DNA of 64,000 nt, taken from positions 1,488,001 through 1,552,000 of the forward strand of contig NC_015276.1 of the NCBI RefSeq assembly GCF_000192865.1. Direction: 5' to 3'. Every line of letters begins with the position of its first letter. The first letter of the stretch is position 1. The notes under the pieces are model-generated. The model saw nothing but the letters and a program-made list of their open reading frames with translations, was not told where the DNA came from and ran no database searches. This document shows, piece by piece, positions 52,738-61,153 of this stretch. Origin of the DNA: Marinomonas mediterranea MMB-1. Lineage in GTDB: Bacteria > Pseudomonadota > Gammaproteobacteria > Pseudomonadales > Marinomonadaceae. The translations under genes and the position numbers were made by a program.

Positions 52738-53379
52738 TTAACTCTCTTTCGGAACGTAGGGGGTGATTCGTTTTACTTGTTCTGCGGCCCAACGTGCAGC
52801 GTCCACTAAGATTGGTTTCGGTGCTTCTGGCCATTCTTCTTTAATCAGTTGTCTTGCTACTCTAATGTGATCGATGGCGGCGTCAAGGGTTGGATACGTC
52901 TCCGTCTCATCAAGGTGCAAAAGAAGAGCTGTTAAGGTAACGGAGCGACTGCGGCCACCACGGCAGTTGATCAAAATATTACCTGTGCCATTCCAAGGGT
53001 AACTCGGTTTATCTGGCAACTCTTGATCAATGACACTGCGCAATTGATAGTATCCAGCCAGTATCATTGGGTGCGGGTTACCGGGACCGTCTACAATACC
53101 ATGCTTGTAGTATCGAACCGATGCCCAGCCGAACGCTTGTACTTTGCTCAGTGGGTCGTTCTTCTCCACAATGTTTATATCTAAGTTTACTGCACAGTTG
53201 AATACCGTGCCGATATTGTGTTTCTTGAGTAAGCTTGGATCAGAAGCCGCTTGCTTATTACCAATATACAGGTCGATGCCTCGGCCTAGAAAGTTTTCAT
53301 GAATAAGGTGCATTGGTCCACGGGCTTCGTCCGCTTCTTGAAATACTTGCTTTTTGTTGGCTATTTCGACAGTGCTCAT
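52738..53379 (-). CDS. Dual-specificity-type protein/phosphoester phosphatase
   Basis: The protein has 213 residues. The cysteine-phosphatase loop CX5R is present as INCRGGRSRSV (about residue 148), followed by the usual helix LTALLLHL. A candidate general acid Asp lies in KHGIVDGPGNP. The N-terminal GRGIDLYIGNKQAAS and IGTVFNCAVNL resemble the DSP fold. The substrate could be phosphoprotein, phosphoinositide or a sugar phosphate. It overlaps the upstream IMPase gene by four bases (ATGA) and nearly abuts the regulator gene. Tight coupling to a transporter suggests metabolism of the imported compound, not general signalling. Confidence 0.85.
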   Translation of the reverse strand: MSTVEIANKKQVFQEADEARGPMHLIHENFLGRGIDLYIGNKQAASDPSLLKKHNIGTVFNCAVNLDINIVEKNDPLSKVQAFGWASVRYYKHGIVDGPGNPHPMILAGYYQLRSVIDQELPDKPSYPWNGTGNILINCRGGRSRSVTLTALLLHLDETETYPTLDAAIDHIRVARQLIKEEWPEAPKPILVDAARWAAEQVKRITPYVPKES

Positions 53380-54185
53380 AAGCTGTCCTTCAGTTTCATA
53401 TTAGGGTAGTTGATACCTTCAATTGCGTTTGCAATTAAAGGGGAAGACGCGATAACAGGGCCTTTCTTGGCTAAGTCGGCAACGGAATTTGGCCACTGAC
53501 CGACGCGACCACCAGCTTCTTCGACGAGTAGCATGCCCGCGACGCAATCCCAGCTGTTCATTGACAGTTCTAGGTACGCGTCAGACCATCCTTCTGCCAC
53601 CCAGACTAATGCGAGTCCGCCGGAGCCGCGACGATGAATACTGGCGCCTTGTTCAAGTAAATATCGCTGGACGCTAAGGTGTTCGTCTATTGTTATGTTG
53701 CGAGACCAGCCAAATTCCAGACTCGCTTGATTCAGCGAGGCGGTTTTTGAGGTGTGGATCGGCTGGTCATTTTTATAGGCGCCTTTGCCTTGCTGAGCAA
53801 AGTAAATTGTCTTTAACACTGGCTGAGCGATAGCAGAAAGTACCGCTCGTCCATTTAAACAAAATGCGATGATGACGCAAAAATGGGGCGTGCCTCGAGC
53901 GAAATTTTCAGTGCCGTCTATTGGATCGATAATCCACGTCATTTCATTCGGCTCGCCTCCTGTTTCCTCTCCCAATATCGCATCTTCGGGAAAGGCACGA
54001 CTGATTTCGTCGCGAATCAGATTCTCAACGGCTAGGTCGGTTTCAGTAAGGTAATCTTGCGGTCCTTTCAAGCTATAGTCGCCCGCACTGCGATTGTTGT
54101 AGCTTTCTAACGCACAATCCGCCGCACGTTGGACAAGTGACTTCAAAAACGTAGCCCGAGTGTCAATAGTGTTTTTTATATTCAT
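53376..54185 (-). CDS. Inositol-monophosphatase-family phosphatase
   Basis: The protein has 269 residues. The family metal sites are present: GEETGGE (about residue 75), WIIDPIDGTENFARGTPHF (about residues 90-108) and SWDCVAGMLLVEEAGGRV (about residues 212-229). These Mg2+-dependent enzymes hydrolyse inositol-1-phosphate, fructose-1,6-bisphosphate, histidinol phosphate or 3'-phosphoadenosine phosphate. The sequence alone does not decide which. It is the fourth gene of the operon, 83 bases after the binding-protein gene, with a hairpin between. Pairing with an importer suggests it dephosphorylates the imported ester. Confidence 0.9.
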   Translation of the reverse strand: MNIKNTIDTRATFLKSLVQRAADCALESYNNRSAGDYSLKGPQDYLTETDLAVENLIRDEISRAFPEDAILGEETGGEPNEMTWIIDPIDGTENFARGTPHFCVIIAFCLNGRAVLSAIAQPVLKTIYFAQQGKGAYKNDQPIHTSKTASLNQASLEFGWSRNITIDEHLSVQRYLLEQGASIHRRGSGGLALVWVAEGWSDAYLELSMNSWDCVAGMLLVEEAGGRVGQWPNSVADLAKKGPVIASSPLIANAIEGINYPNMKLKDSL

Positions 54186-54224
54186 AAGCCTCCTTTTTAT
54201 GGCATGTTTTCATGGTATGAAATC

Positions 54225-54247
54225 AGCAGGCCCTTAACGGGCCTGCT
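54225..54247 (-). terminator. Hairpin between binding-protein and IMPase genes
   Basis: AGCAGGCCC pairs perfectly with GGGCCTGCT around a five-base loop, 22 bases after the binding-protein stop. No T-run follows on the coding (minus) strand, so it may act as a transcript stabiliser or a partial terminator within the operon. Confidence 0.65.
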
Positions 54248-54268
54248 CCGGGTGTGCTGGACGTTTCC

Positions 54269-55375
54269 TTAAAGCTGACCTGCTCGTGCAAGAGCCCAAA
54301 GATCCTGCCAATCCTGACGGCTTGCCCAATCGTCTTTCGACGTCGCTGGATTGTATTTAAAGAGTTGATCAAGATGAGCGGCAACACCAGAAGGCTCTTG
54401 TGCCGGAATCTCGTTGTCGATGTTGGTTGAAATCTTACCGTCGATTGCCTGAGGTGCAAAACCTTCGCTGGTTAGCATGTAATGAACAAAGAGTTTCGCT
54501 GCATTCGGGCTGTCTGTGCCAGCCGTAATCATCATAAACTTAGGATACAGCATGCCGACCATCGGTTTCATTGAGTCACAAATGCCTAACTTCATACCGT
54601 TTTTGTTTTCACGGAATTTTGCTGAGGACATGATACCAATGAAATTTTCTTTCGTATCGGGTGCGCCAACGGCGGAGGCAACATCACTATCCGAGTTAGT
54701 GAGCAATGGCTGATTACCAGCCAAAGCCGCAACGAAAGCCGCTGTTGCACTGTCTAGGTCTGTTTTAAGCGGTTTTCCATAGTGCGCTTCATAGGCCGCG
54801 GCAATGTCAGCATCATGATGCATGGCAAACTGATTGAACCAGTCAGTATAGATCGACTTGTTCAGAGGGTCAGGCATCGCAATGTGTCCCTTCCATTTAG
54901 GATCTGTCAGCGCCCAAATGTTATCTACTGGGCAACTGTCGTTTAGTGCTGTGTTATATGACCAAACAACAGGTGAGGTTGATACTACTAATGGATCACG
55001 GAATTCCGCCGGAATCTTATCCGTCATATCGGCTGGTAGATAGCTCGTTGTGTAACCTGTAGCAAGCAACTGAACGGCTGCAGCGGGTACGTCGGAGATA
55101 ATAACCACGTCGGATTTGACGTTATTGGCTTTGGTCTCGCCTGTTACCATTTTGATGTTTGCCCCTGCTTTTATTTTCGTCCCAGTTGTTTCAATTCCGT
55201 ACTTTTTAGCAAAAGCGGCTGCTTGTTTTTTGATTTTACCGGTTGAATCGAACACCGAAAGAGGTGGCTCGGCTTTAGCGGCTTGGATCAAGGCATCGAT
55301 ATTGAAATCTTCAGCCATCGCGGAGGTGGAAACAAGCGCACTGACCAAGAGTGCGTTAGCTGTATTACGAATCAT
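54269..55375 (-). CDS. Periplasmic binding protein of ABC importer (AfuA/FbpA/PotD-like class), ligand unknown
   Basis: The protein has 368 residues with a signal peptide cleaved after STSAMA-EDFN. It is a type II binding protein fold: LSVFDSTGKIKKQAAAFAKKYGIET, VVIISDVPAAAVQLLATGY, WALTDPKWKGHIAMPDP. This resembles the ferric/AEP/sugar-phosphate group. The YY dyad of ferric-binding proteins is absent anywhere in the sequence, which argues against free iron. AfuA, a member of this class, binds hexose phosphates; with the two phosphatases encoded downstream, a phosphate ester is my favoured ligand. It overlaps the ATPase gene stop by four bases. Confidence 0.88.
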   Translation of the reverse strand: MIRNTANALLVSALVSTSAMAEDFNIDALIQAAKAEPPLSVFDSTGKIKKQAAAFAKKYGIETTGTKIKAGANIKMVTGETKANNVKSDVVIISDVPAAAVQLLATGYTTSYLPADMTDKIPAEFRDPLVVSTSPVVWSYNTALNDSCPVDNIWALTDPKWKGHIAMPDPLNKSIYTDWFNQFAMHHDADIAAAYEAHYGKPLKTDLDSATAAFVAALAGNQPLLTNSDSDVASAVGAPDTKENFIGIMSSAKFRENKNGMKLGICDSMKPMVGMLYPKFMMITAGTDSPNAAKLFVHYMLTSEGFAPQAIDGKISTNIDNEIPAQEPSGVAAHLDQLFKYNPATSKDDWASRQDWQDLWALARAGQL

Positions 55376-56550
55376 GGGGTGTCCTCAAGTTTTGTTTGAA
55401 CGAAAGTAGGCGAAGCAAGTTCCGAATTGGAAGACGAAACCCTGACTTCAGGTTGTGCTTCGAGGGACAATCGATCCCCTTCAGCGGAAAATAAATGCAC
55501 GGCGTGTGGGGCAACGTGCACGTAAACGGCTTCTCCTTGTTTCCAGTGTGGCGGAGTCTGTGTCGTATGGACGAGGTGATAGCCATCGCTACCGGTCTCG
55601 TTGCTTTCGACATTCAGCTCAATAATCCACGCTCCGCCTGTTGGTAATATGTCGGTCACGGTTGCGAGCACACTGGATAAGCTGGTATCTCGTCGAAGGT
55701 CTATACCTTCTGGGCGTAGCCCCAGTTGAGCGCCAATAGGTGGTGTATCTTGGTAGCCTATTGCTTGTAAGAAGGTTTGCGCTGCGCTTGTATTGGCTGG
55801 GATCATGTTTATTGGAGGGTTTCCAATAAACTCGGCCACAAAACGGTTTGCTGGGCGTTCATATATATCGTCTGGCGTGCCAAGTTGTTGTAACTCGCCT
55901 TTGCTCATAACCGCAATCTTGGTGGCTAATGTCATGGCTTCCCATTGATCGTGGGTAACAAAGACAATCGTGGTTCCAAATTCCTGATGCAGGCGGGTGA
56001 GTTCAGCGCGCATTGATAAACGAAGTGCTGCATCTAGGTTGGATAAGGGTTCGTCTAGAAGAAGAATTCCTGGATTCATCGCCAGAGTTCTGGCCAGTGC
56101 AACGCGTTGTTGTTGCCCGCCAGAAAGTTGAGCAGGATAACGATCCTCTAAACCTTCGATCTTAAGCATGATGATCATTTTCGCGACGCGCTCAAGGCGC
56201 TCTTCTTTGGACATGCCTTTTAATTTGAGGCCAAATTCTATATTGCGGCTCACTGTCATATGAGGCCAAAGTGCATAAGACTGAAAGACTAAGCCGATAT
56301 GACGTTTTTCAGGCGGTATGAAAATCCCTTTCGAAACGTTATCAAGCGGCTTGCAGTCAACGGCTATTTCCCCATCACTAAGGTGTTCAAGGCCTGCAAT
56401 CATCCGCAGTATCGTCGACTTTCCGCAGCCTGAAGGACCGAGGACACACATAAAGGCACCGTCTTCGATCTCCATCGATACGTTGTCGACGGCAGGTGGA
56501 TGATCTGCGGTGTAGCGTTTAGAAATATTGGTAAGGGTAATGTTCGACAT
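55372..56550 (-). CDS. ABC transporter ATPase (FbpC/PotA/AfuC-like)
   Basis: The protein has 392 residues from the ATG at 56550. The frame extends to a TTG at 56565, but GAGAGC lies before the ATG. Walker A LGPSGCGKSTILR, signature LSGGQQQRVALAR, Walker B LLLDEPLSNLDA and switch VFVTHDQWEA are complete. A C-terminal TOBE-like domain (residues 250-360, GLRPEGIDL) is present. It overlaps the downstream binding-protein gene by four bases and starts four bases after the permease stop, so it is tightly coupled to both. Confidence 0.94.
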   Translation of the reverse strand: MSNITLTNISKRYTADHPPAVDNVSMEIEDGAFMCVLGPSGCGKSTILRMIAGLEHLSDGEIAVDCKPLDNVSKGIFIPPEKRHIGLVFQSYALWPHMTVSRNIEFGLKLKGMSKEERLERVAKMIIMLKIEGLEDRYPAQLSGGQQQRVALARTLAMNPGILLLDEPLSNLDAALRLSMRAELTRLHQEFGTTIVFVTHDQWEAMTLATKIAVMSKGELQQLGTPDDIYERPANRFVAEFIGNPPINMIPANTSAAQTFLQAIGYQDTPPIGAQLGLRPEGIDLRRDTSLSSVLATVTDILPTGGAWIIELNVESNETGSDGYHLVHTTQTPPHWKQGEAVYVHVAPHAVHLFSAEGDRLSLEAQPEVRVSSSNSELASPTFVQTKLEDTP

Positions 56551-56554
56551 ATGG

Positions 56555-58375
56555 TTAGCTCTCAAGTCCTTGGGCTAAGCCCGTTCCGGTGAGACGATTA
56601 ATAAGTAAGGTGCCCAATAGAGCGATCAGTGCAATCATCAACACAACGGCGTTAGCGGCCTGGGTATAATTGAAATCGATAAGACGAATTGAGAAAGTGG
56701 TTAATACATCCGTTGCAGGAACAGCGAGAATAATAAACAAGCTGACTCCTTTAATGCCGGATATAAAAGGCATCAGTACGGCAGTGACAAGGGCGTTTCG
56801 CTGAATCGGTAATATGATCGAAAACATGCGTCGTAACCAGCCAGCGCCAGCCACGCGAGCACTGTCTTCGACATCGCTGCCGAGTTGCGTCATGGCGGAG
56901 ATTCCGGCGCGACTGGCAAAAGGCATTTGGTCAGCAACTAAGGCCAAAAATAGAATGATAGGGGTGCCATATAAGGCCGGTATAGGACCATGCGGTACGG
57001 CGAATAAGGTTAAAAAGGCGGCAGCGAACGCAATCCCCGGAACAAGGTAAGGGAAGAACGTGATCTGGCGTAACGTGATTGACACGCTGCGTAAAGGCGA
57101 CCTCAATACGATGTAACCCGTTAGCAACCCTAAGATACCAGCACAGATAGAGGCACTGCCGACGATTCGAACAGAACTCCATGCCGCGTTCCAAAACTCC
57201 GATGACAGTAGAATACCGTTGCGTAACGCGATGGTGTCTAGGTTTGTTCCGATCCAATAATCGAGGGTGAAGTTCGATAAATTGAATCGCCCCGGTAAAT
57301 GCATGACAGTGGAAAGGGCGAGTGCGCCCATCGGAATGACGACACTGATAAAAAACATGAGCAATGCAATCGAAAAGGCGGGCCATTTTAGAATACCCAG
57401 AGACTGGCGGCGTTCCATCGCGCCTTTTGAACCGATAATGGCAAAGCGGCGTGCTTCTCGCATCATCCATGTGTCCAGTGCGAGTGTTGCCATTCCAACC
57501 ACTAAAATAACGCCAGCGAAGACGGCTGCAACCCCGTTCTGTTGTGTGCCTATCGCGCGGTAAAGCGAGGTGGCAAGTGTTTCAAATTGAACAGGAAGGC
57601 CAAGCACATAAGGAACGGAAAACTCCCCAATAGCGTCTGCAAAGATTAATAGCGCAGCAGACATAATAGCGGGGCGCATTAATGGAAAGACAATCGATAG
57701 TGCGACACGACCTTTACTTGCGCCGAGCATCTGTCCCGCTTCTTCAAGCTGACTGTCTAAGCGGCGTAATGCATTGCCCACCAGCAAGATAACAAATGGA
57801 ATGTAGTTGAGCGTCATAATGACGATCGTTGGAAACGCGCCATATGAGACCCAATCAGGAAGCTGAAGTCCCATTGCTTCTGCCCAACCGGGTTGGCCGC
57901 CTATAGTCGCGTTTTTGAACAGAGTGGTCCAAGCAAGTGCAAAGGTCCAAGCCGGTAACATAAATGGAATGATCAGAGCAGTAGATAACCAGCGGCGACC
58001 CATTAAGTTGGTGCGAACGAGCAACCAAGCGAGTATCGCGCCAATCACCATCGCGAGGATCATGGATGTGAAAGCGACCATAAGCGTGTTCCAAAGCGGT
58101 CGCCAAAAAATGATCGACGACATGCGAGAAGAGAAAACGCGCTCAAGGTAATAGGTCGTCATGCCACCTGCTTCCGCACCAGTACGCATTTCGTCGCCAG
58201 ATTGGACCGTCATGATCTCAAGCATCACGTTTAGAATCGGCGCGGCAATCAACCAAGCGAAAATAAACAGTAGTAAGAGACCGATCAAAAGGGTCGGATC
58301 TCGTTGAGCAATGACAAGTTTGTGCCGCAGTCTTCTTATGGGCGACAAGTGTTTAGAATCGGTAACAGCGATCAT
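56555..58375 (-). CDS. Fused two-domain ABC permease (FbpB/ThiP-like)
   Basis: The protein has 606 residues with about 12 transmembrane helices and two BPD_transp_1 units. EAA loops appear in each half: EAGQMLGASKGRVALSIVFP (about residue 215) and DSARVAGAGWLRRMFSIILP (about residue 510). It is a single polypeptide that forms the whole channel, as in FbpB, ThiP and AfuB. It is the first gene of the operon, unlike most importers, where the binding protein comes first. Twin LacI-type operators lie 67-105 bases before its start. Confidence 0.94.
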   Translation of the reverse strand: MIAVTDSKHLSPIRRLRHKLVIAQRDPTLLIGLLLLFIFAWLIAAPILNVMLEIMTVQSGDEMRTGAEAGGMTTYYLERVFSSRMSSIIFWRPLWNTLMVAFTSMILAMVIGAILAWLLVRTNLMGRRWLSTALIIPFMLPAWTFALAWTTLFKNATIGGQPGWAEAMGLQLPDWVSYGAFPTIVIMTLNYIPFVILLVGNALRRLDSQLEEAGQMLGASKGRVALSIVFPLMRPAIMSAALLIFADAIGEFSVPYVLGLPVQFETLATSLYRAIGTQQNGVAAVFAGVILVVGMATLALDTWMMREARRFAIIGSKGAMERRQSLGILKWPAFSIALLMFFISVVIPMGALALSTVMHLPGRFNLSNFTLDYWIGTNLDTIALRNGILLSSEFWNAAWSSVRIVGSASICAGILGLLTGYIVLRSPLRSVSITLRQITFFPYLVPGIAFAAAFLTLFAVPHGPIPALYGTPIILFLALVADQMPFASRAGISAMTQLGSDVEDSARVAGAGWLRRMFSIILPIQRNALVTAVLMPFISGIKGVSLFIILAVPATDVLTTFSIRLIDFNYTQAANAVVLMIALIALLGTLLINRLTGTGLAQGLES

Positions 58376-58441
58376 GCCATCCTCTTATGTTGGTTGATTT
58401 GCGAACAACAATAGAAGCTGAATGTTGCAGAGACATGACAT

Positions 58442-58459
58442 TTTGCAACTAGATGCAAA
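58442..58459. promoter_or_regulatory. LacI-type operator 1
   Basis: TTTGCAACTAGATGCAAA is an 18-base palindrome (8 of 9 symmetric pairs), with the central CTAG-like core typical of LacI-family sites. It lies in the divergent gap, 67 bases before the permease start. The likely ligand-responsive repressor is the LacI gene at the end of the same operon. Confidence 0.75.
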
Positions 58460-58464
58460 ATAAA

Positions 58465-58480
58465 TTGAAACTAGTTGCAA
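58465..58480. promoter_or_regulatory. LacI-type operator 2
   Basis: TTGAAACTAGTTGCAA shares the ACTAG core and TTGCAA arm of operator 1. Centres of the two sites are 22 bases apart, about two helical turns, which would let two dimers bind the same DNA face. It is 90 bases upstream of the permease gene and 180 upstream of the PhnD-type gene. Confidence 0.7.
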
Positions 58481-58658
58481 ATAGATTTTTTTAAGGTCGG
58501 ATTTATATCGAAGGGGGCACGCGCAACAGGCGCAAACTTTCTTAGCGCTTTGATCATGTAATGTATTGTTATATTGCAGGAAATTTGGTGAGAGGAATCT
58601 ATAGTTAGAATACAAAACGGCGACTTAGTCGCAAGCATGTCATGCAAAAGGAGGAAAT

Positions 58659-59474
58659 ATGACGATTCGTATTTTGATGATGGTTTCATTGTTGTTCTCA
58701 GCAGTTGTGAGTGCACAAGGCTTGACCTTTGGTGTTGTCCCCCAACAGTCTGCTAAAAAGCTGGCGGCAAAATGGTCGCCTGTTTTGCAGTACATCAGCG
58801 ATGCCTCTGGTGTCGATATACACTTTACAACCGCGAAAAATATTCCTGAATTTGAAAAACGTTTGTTGGCGGGAGAATATGATCTTGCTTACATGAATCC
58901 CTATCACTACATCGTTTTTCATGAAAAGCCGGGATACGAAGCGGTCGCTAAGCAGAAGAATAAGCAAATCAAAGGGATTGTGGTTGTCCGAAAAGGCAGC
59001 ACGATTCAAAGTTTATCGGAATTGCAAGACGCGCAATTAGCGTTCCCGTCGCCTGCAGCGTTTGCTGCAAGTATTTTACCCCGTGCTCAGTTAGCGAAAG
59101 ATAATATCGCGTTTACACCGCGATATGTGTCTTCTCATGATTCCGTGTATTTAAACGTATCGAAAGGCTTTTTCCCCGCAGGCGGTGGCGTGTTGCGCAC
59201 GTTCAACAACACCTCTCCTAAGGTTCGTGAACAGTTGAAAGTGCTTTGGACCACACAGCCGTACACGTCCCATGCGATTGCGGCTCATCCGCGTGTGGCA
59301 AAGGAAAAAGTGCAGAAAATTTTACAGGCTATGTTGCAGATGAACGATGACCCACAAGGCATTGCGTTATTAAAAACACTAAATTTTAAGGGATTAGAGG
59401 AAGCAACCAATGACCGCTGGGATGACATTAGAGGCTTAAATATCCATCTACTGGAGCACATGATTGAGGAATGA
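58659..59474 (+). CDS. PhnD-type periplasmic phosphate/phosphonate-like binding protein
   Basis: The protein has 271 residues with a short signal peptide (MTIRILMMVSLLFSAVVSA-Q). The PhnD fold is recognisable: LTFGVVPQQSAKKLAAKWSPVLQYIS, ..LLAGEYDLAYMNPYHYIVF.., a central IVVRKGSTIQSLSEL and SHDSVYLNVSKGFFPAGGGVLRTF. Members bind phosphonates, phosphite or other small oxyanions and organic ligands. No permease or ATPase follows. Instead a histidine kinase gene starts 44 bases downstream, so it more likely acts as a sensory co-receptor. GGAGG lies before the ATG. It is transcribed divergently from the importer operon. Confidence 0.88.
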   Translation: MTIRILMMVSLLFSAVVSAQGLTFGVVPQQSAKKLAAKWSPVLQYISDASGVDIHFTTAKNIPEFEKRLLAGEYDLAYMNPYHYIVFHEKPGYEAVAKQKNKQIKGIVVVRKGSTIQSLSELQDAQLAFPSPAAFAASILPRAQLAKDNIAFTPRYVSSHDSVYLNVSKGFFPAGGGVLRTFNNTSPKVREQLKVLWTTQPYTSHAIAAHPRVAKEKVQKILQAMLQMNDDPQGIALLKTLNFKGLEEATNDRWDDIRGLNIHLLEHMIEE

Positions 59475-59518
59475 TTTCAAGCAAAGGCAGGGCGTAAAAG
59501 CAAGATAGGAATACAACG

Positions 59519-61135
59519 ATGTCTCTCAAGCTTAAAACGATTCTAGGAGTTGCTTTTATTGAAGCGATTCTGCTTGCAGTGTTGATTTCGATGACGCTGA
59601 ATTATTTAGAAACGACCAACTATGAGGGGCTTTATAAGCGAGCAACCACAACGGCGACTTTTTTTTCCACAACCACAAAAGACGCTGTTATTTCCTACGA
59701 CCTTGCGTCACTGGATGCCTTCTCAAGTGAGCTGATGAAAAACCCTGATTTAGTCTACGTCAAGGTGCTCAACCCCGACGGGCAGATATTTGCTCAAGCA
59801 GGCGAACAGAAATATTTAGAAAGAGATTTTATTGAAGATATCGATGTTTCGATGATCAATGACGGCGTATTTGATGTGCGCGCTGAAATTAGCGAAGGAG
59901 GGCAATTTTTTGGAGAAATACGTATTGGGATTGATACGTCTGGTTTAACTCAAGCCATTACCGAAGCGCGATACTGGAGTGCTACCATCGCTTTCGGCGA
60001 AATGTTGCTGGTGGCGCTTTTTTCTTACATTCTAGGTTCTTATCTTACCAATCGTTTAAGTAAACTCAGAGAAGCCGCCAACGACATTTCACATGACAAT
60101 ATGGACATAAAGTTGGACGCAAAGGGGAGTGATGAGGTTGCAGAAGTTGCTCAGGCCTTTATTCAAATGTCGTCGCGGTTACGTCAGGAGTCAGAACGAA
60201 GAACAGCTTATGAAAAAGAACTGAAATCTCTTAATAGCACCTTAGAGATGCGTGTGGAGCGTCGTACTGCGCAATTGCGTGACAATATTGTTAAGTTAGA
60301 AGAGATGAACGAAGCCCTCAAGCAGACACATGCCCAACTTATTCAATCTGAAAAAATGGCGTCGATAGGTACATTAGCAGCTGGCGTTGCCCATGAAATA
60401 AACAATCCTGTTGGCTACGTCATGAGTAATGTTCGAATGCTGTCCGAGTACATTGAGTTTTACCGGGAGGCGATTTCTAAAATACGTGCCTTGGATATCC
60501 ATGCTTCTGAATCTGAGCTCATAGCGTCTATAGAGAGCATGGGGTCGTGGTTTGACGAACAAGATATTGAGTTTATTCAATCAGACACGCTAGATTTGGT
60601 GAAAGATACGGTGGATGGCACGGAACGGATACGTGATATTGTCTCAGGTCTTAAGGAGTTCTCTCATTCCTCTCCTGATACGGTTATGCAGTTCGCTAAT
60701 CTTAACGAGGCCATAGAGCGTACTCTGAAAATCGCCCATAACGAACTTAAGTATAAGTCTAAGGTTGTGACCAAACTGAAAGACATTCCTGTTGTCGAAT
60801 GCAACGTCGGCCAGATTCAACAAGTTTTGCTTAATTTAGTGATCAACGCGAACCATTCGATTGAGGAAAACGGACTTATACAAATCCAAAGCGGCGTGTT
60901 GGGCTCTGAGGTGTTTGTTTCCGTTCGAGATAACGGTTGTGGGATTCCGGCGGAAATGAAGAAAAAGATCTTCGACCCGTTTTTTACCACCAAGGAAGTA
61001 GGAAAAGGAACGGGTCTCGGATTGTCCATTGTTTACGGCATTATGAAAGACCATAAAGGACGCATCGACCTCGAAAGCACACCGGGAAAAGGAACAAAGT
61101 TCACACTCTATTTTCCGGTTCAAAGTCAGTTGTAA
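59519..61135 (+). CDS. Membrane sensor histidine kinase, orphan
   Basis: The protein has 538 residues. TM1 lies at about 6-28, a periplasmic domain at 30-150, TM2 at about 155-178, HAMP at 180-235 and a coiled coil at 235-285. The dimerisation/phosphoacceptor segment is MASIGTLAAGVAHEINNPVGY, with the His near residue 291. The catalytic domain has N box LLNLVINANHSIEENG, G1 DNGCGIP and G2 GTGLGLSIVYG. The periplasmic domain is small and could dock the PhnD-type protein. No response regulator is in the window. AAGATAGGA precedes the ATG. It is followed by a convergent gene. Confidence 0.93.
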   Translation: MSLKLKTILGVAFIEAILLAVLISMTLNYLETTNYEGLYKRATTTATFFSTTTKDAVISYDLASLDAFSSELMKNPDLVYVKVLNPDGQIFAQAGEQKYLERDFIEDIDVSMINDGVFDVRAEISEGGQFFGEIRIGIDTSGLTQAITEARYWSATIAFGEMLLVALFSYILGSYLTNRLSKLREAANDISHDNMDIKLDAKGSDEVAEVAQAFIQMSSRLRQESERRTAYEKELKSLNSTLEMRVERRTAQLRDNIVKLEEMNEALKQTHAQLIQSEKMASIGTLAAGVAHEINNPVGYVMSNVRMLSEYIEFYREAISKIRALDIHASESELIASIESMGSWFDEQDIEFIQSDTLDLVKDTVDGTERIRDIVSGLKEFSHSSPDTVMQFANLNEAIERTLKIAHNELKYKSKVVTKLKDIPVVECNVGQIQQVLLNLVINANHSIEENGLIQIQSGVLGSEVFVSVRDNGCGIPAEMKKKIFDPFFTTKEVGKGTGLGLSIVYGIMKDHKGRIDLESTPGKGTKFTLYFPVQSQL

Positions 61136-61153
61136 CGTCAGAGCGAAAACGCA

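Noticed and set aside
54269..58375. Assignment of the importer as a ferric iron transporter
   Set aside because: The permease and ATPase resemble FbpBC, but the binding protein has no YY pair, no Fur box precedes the operon, and the gene neighbours are phosphatases with a LacI regulator.
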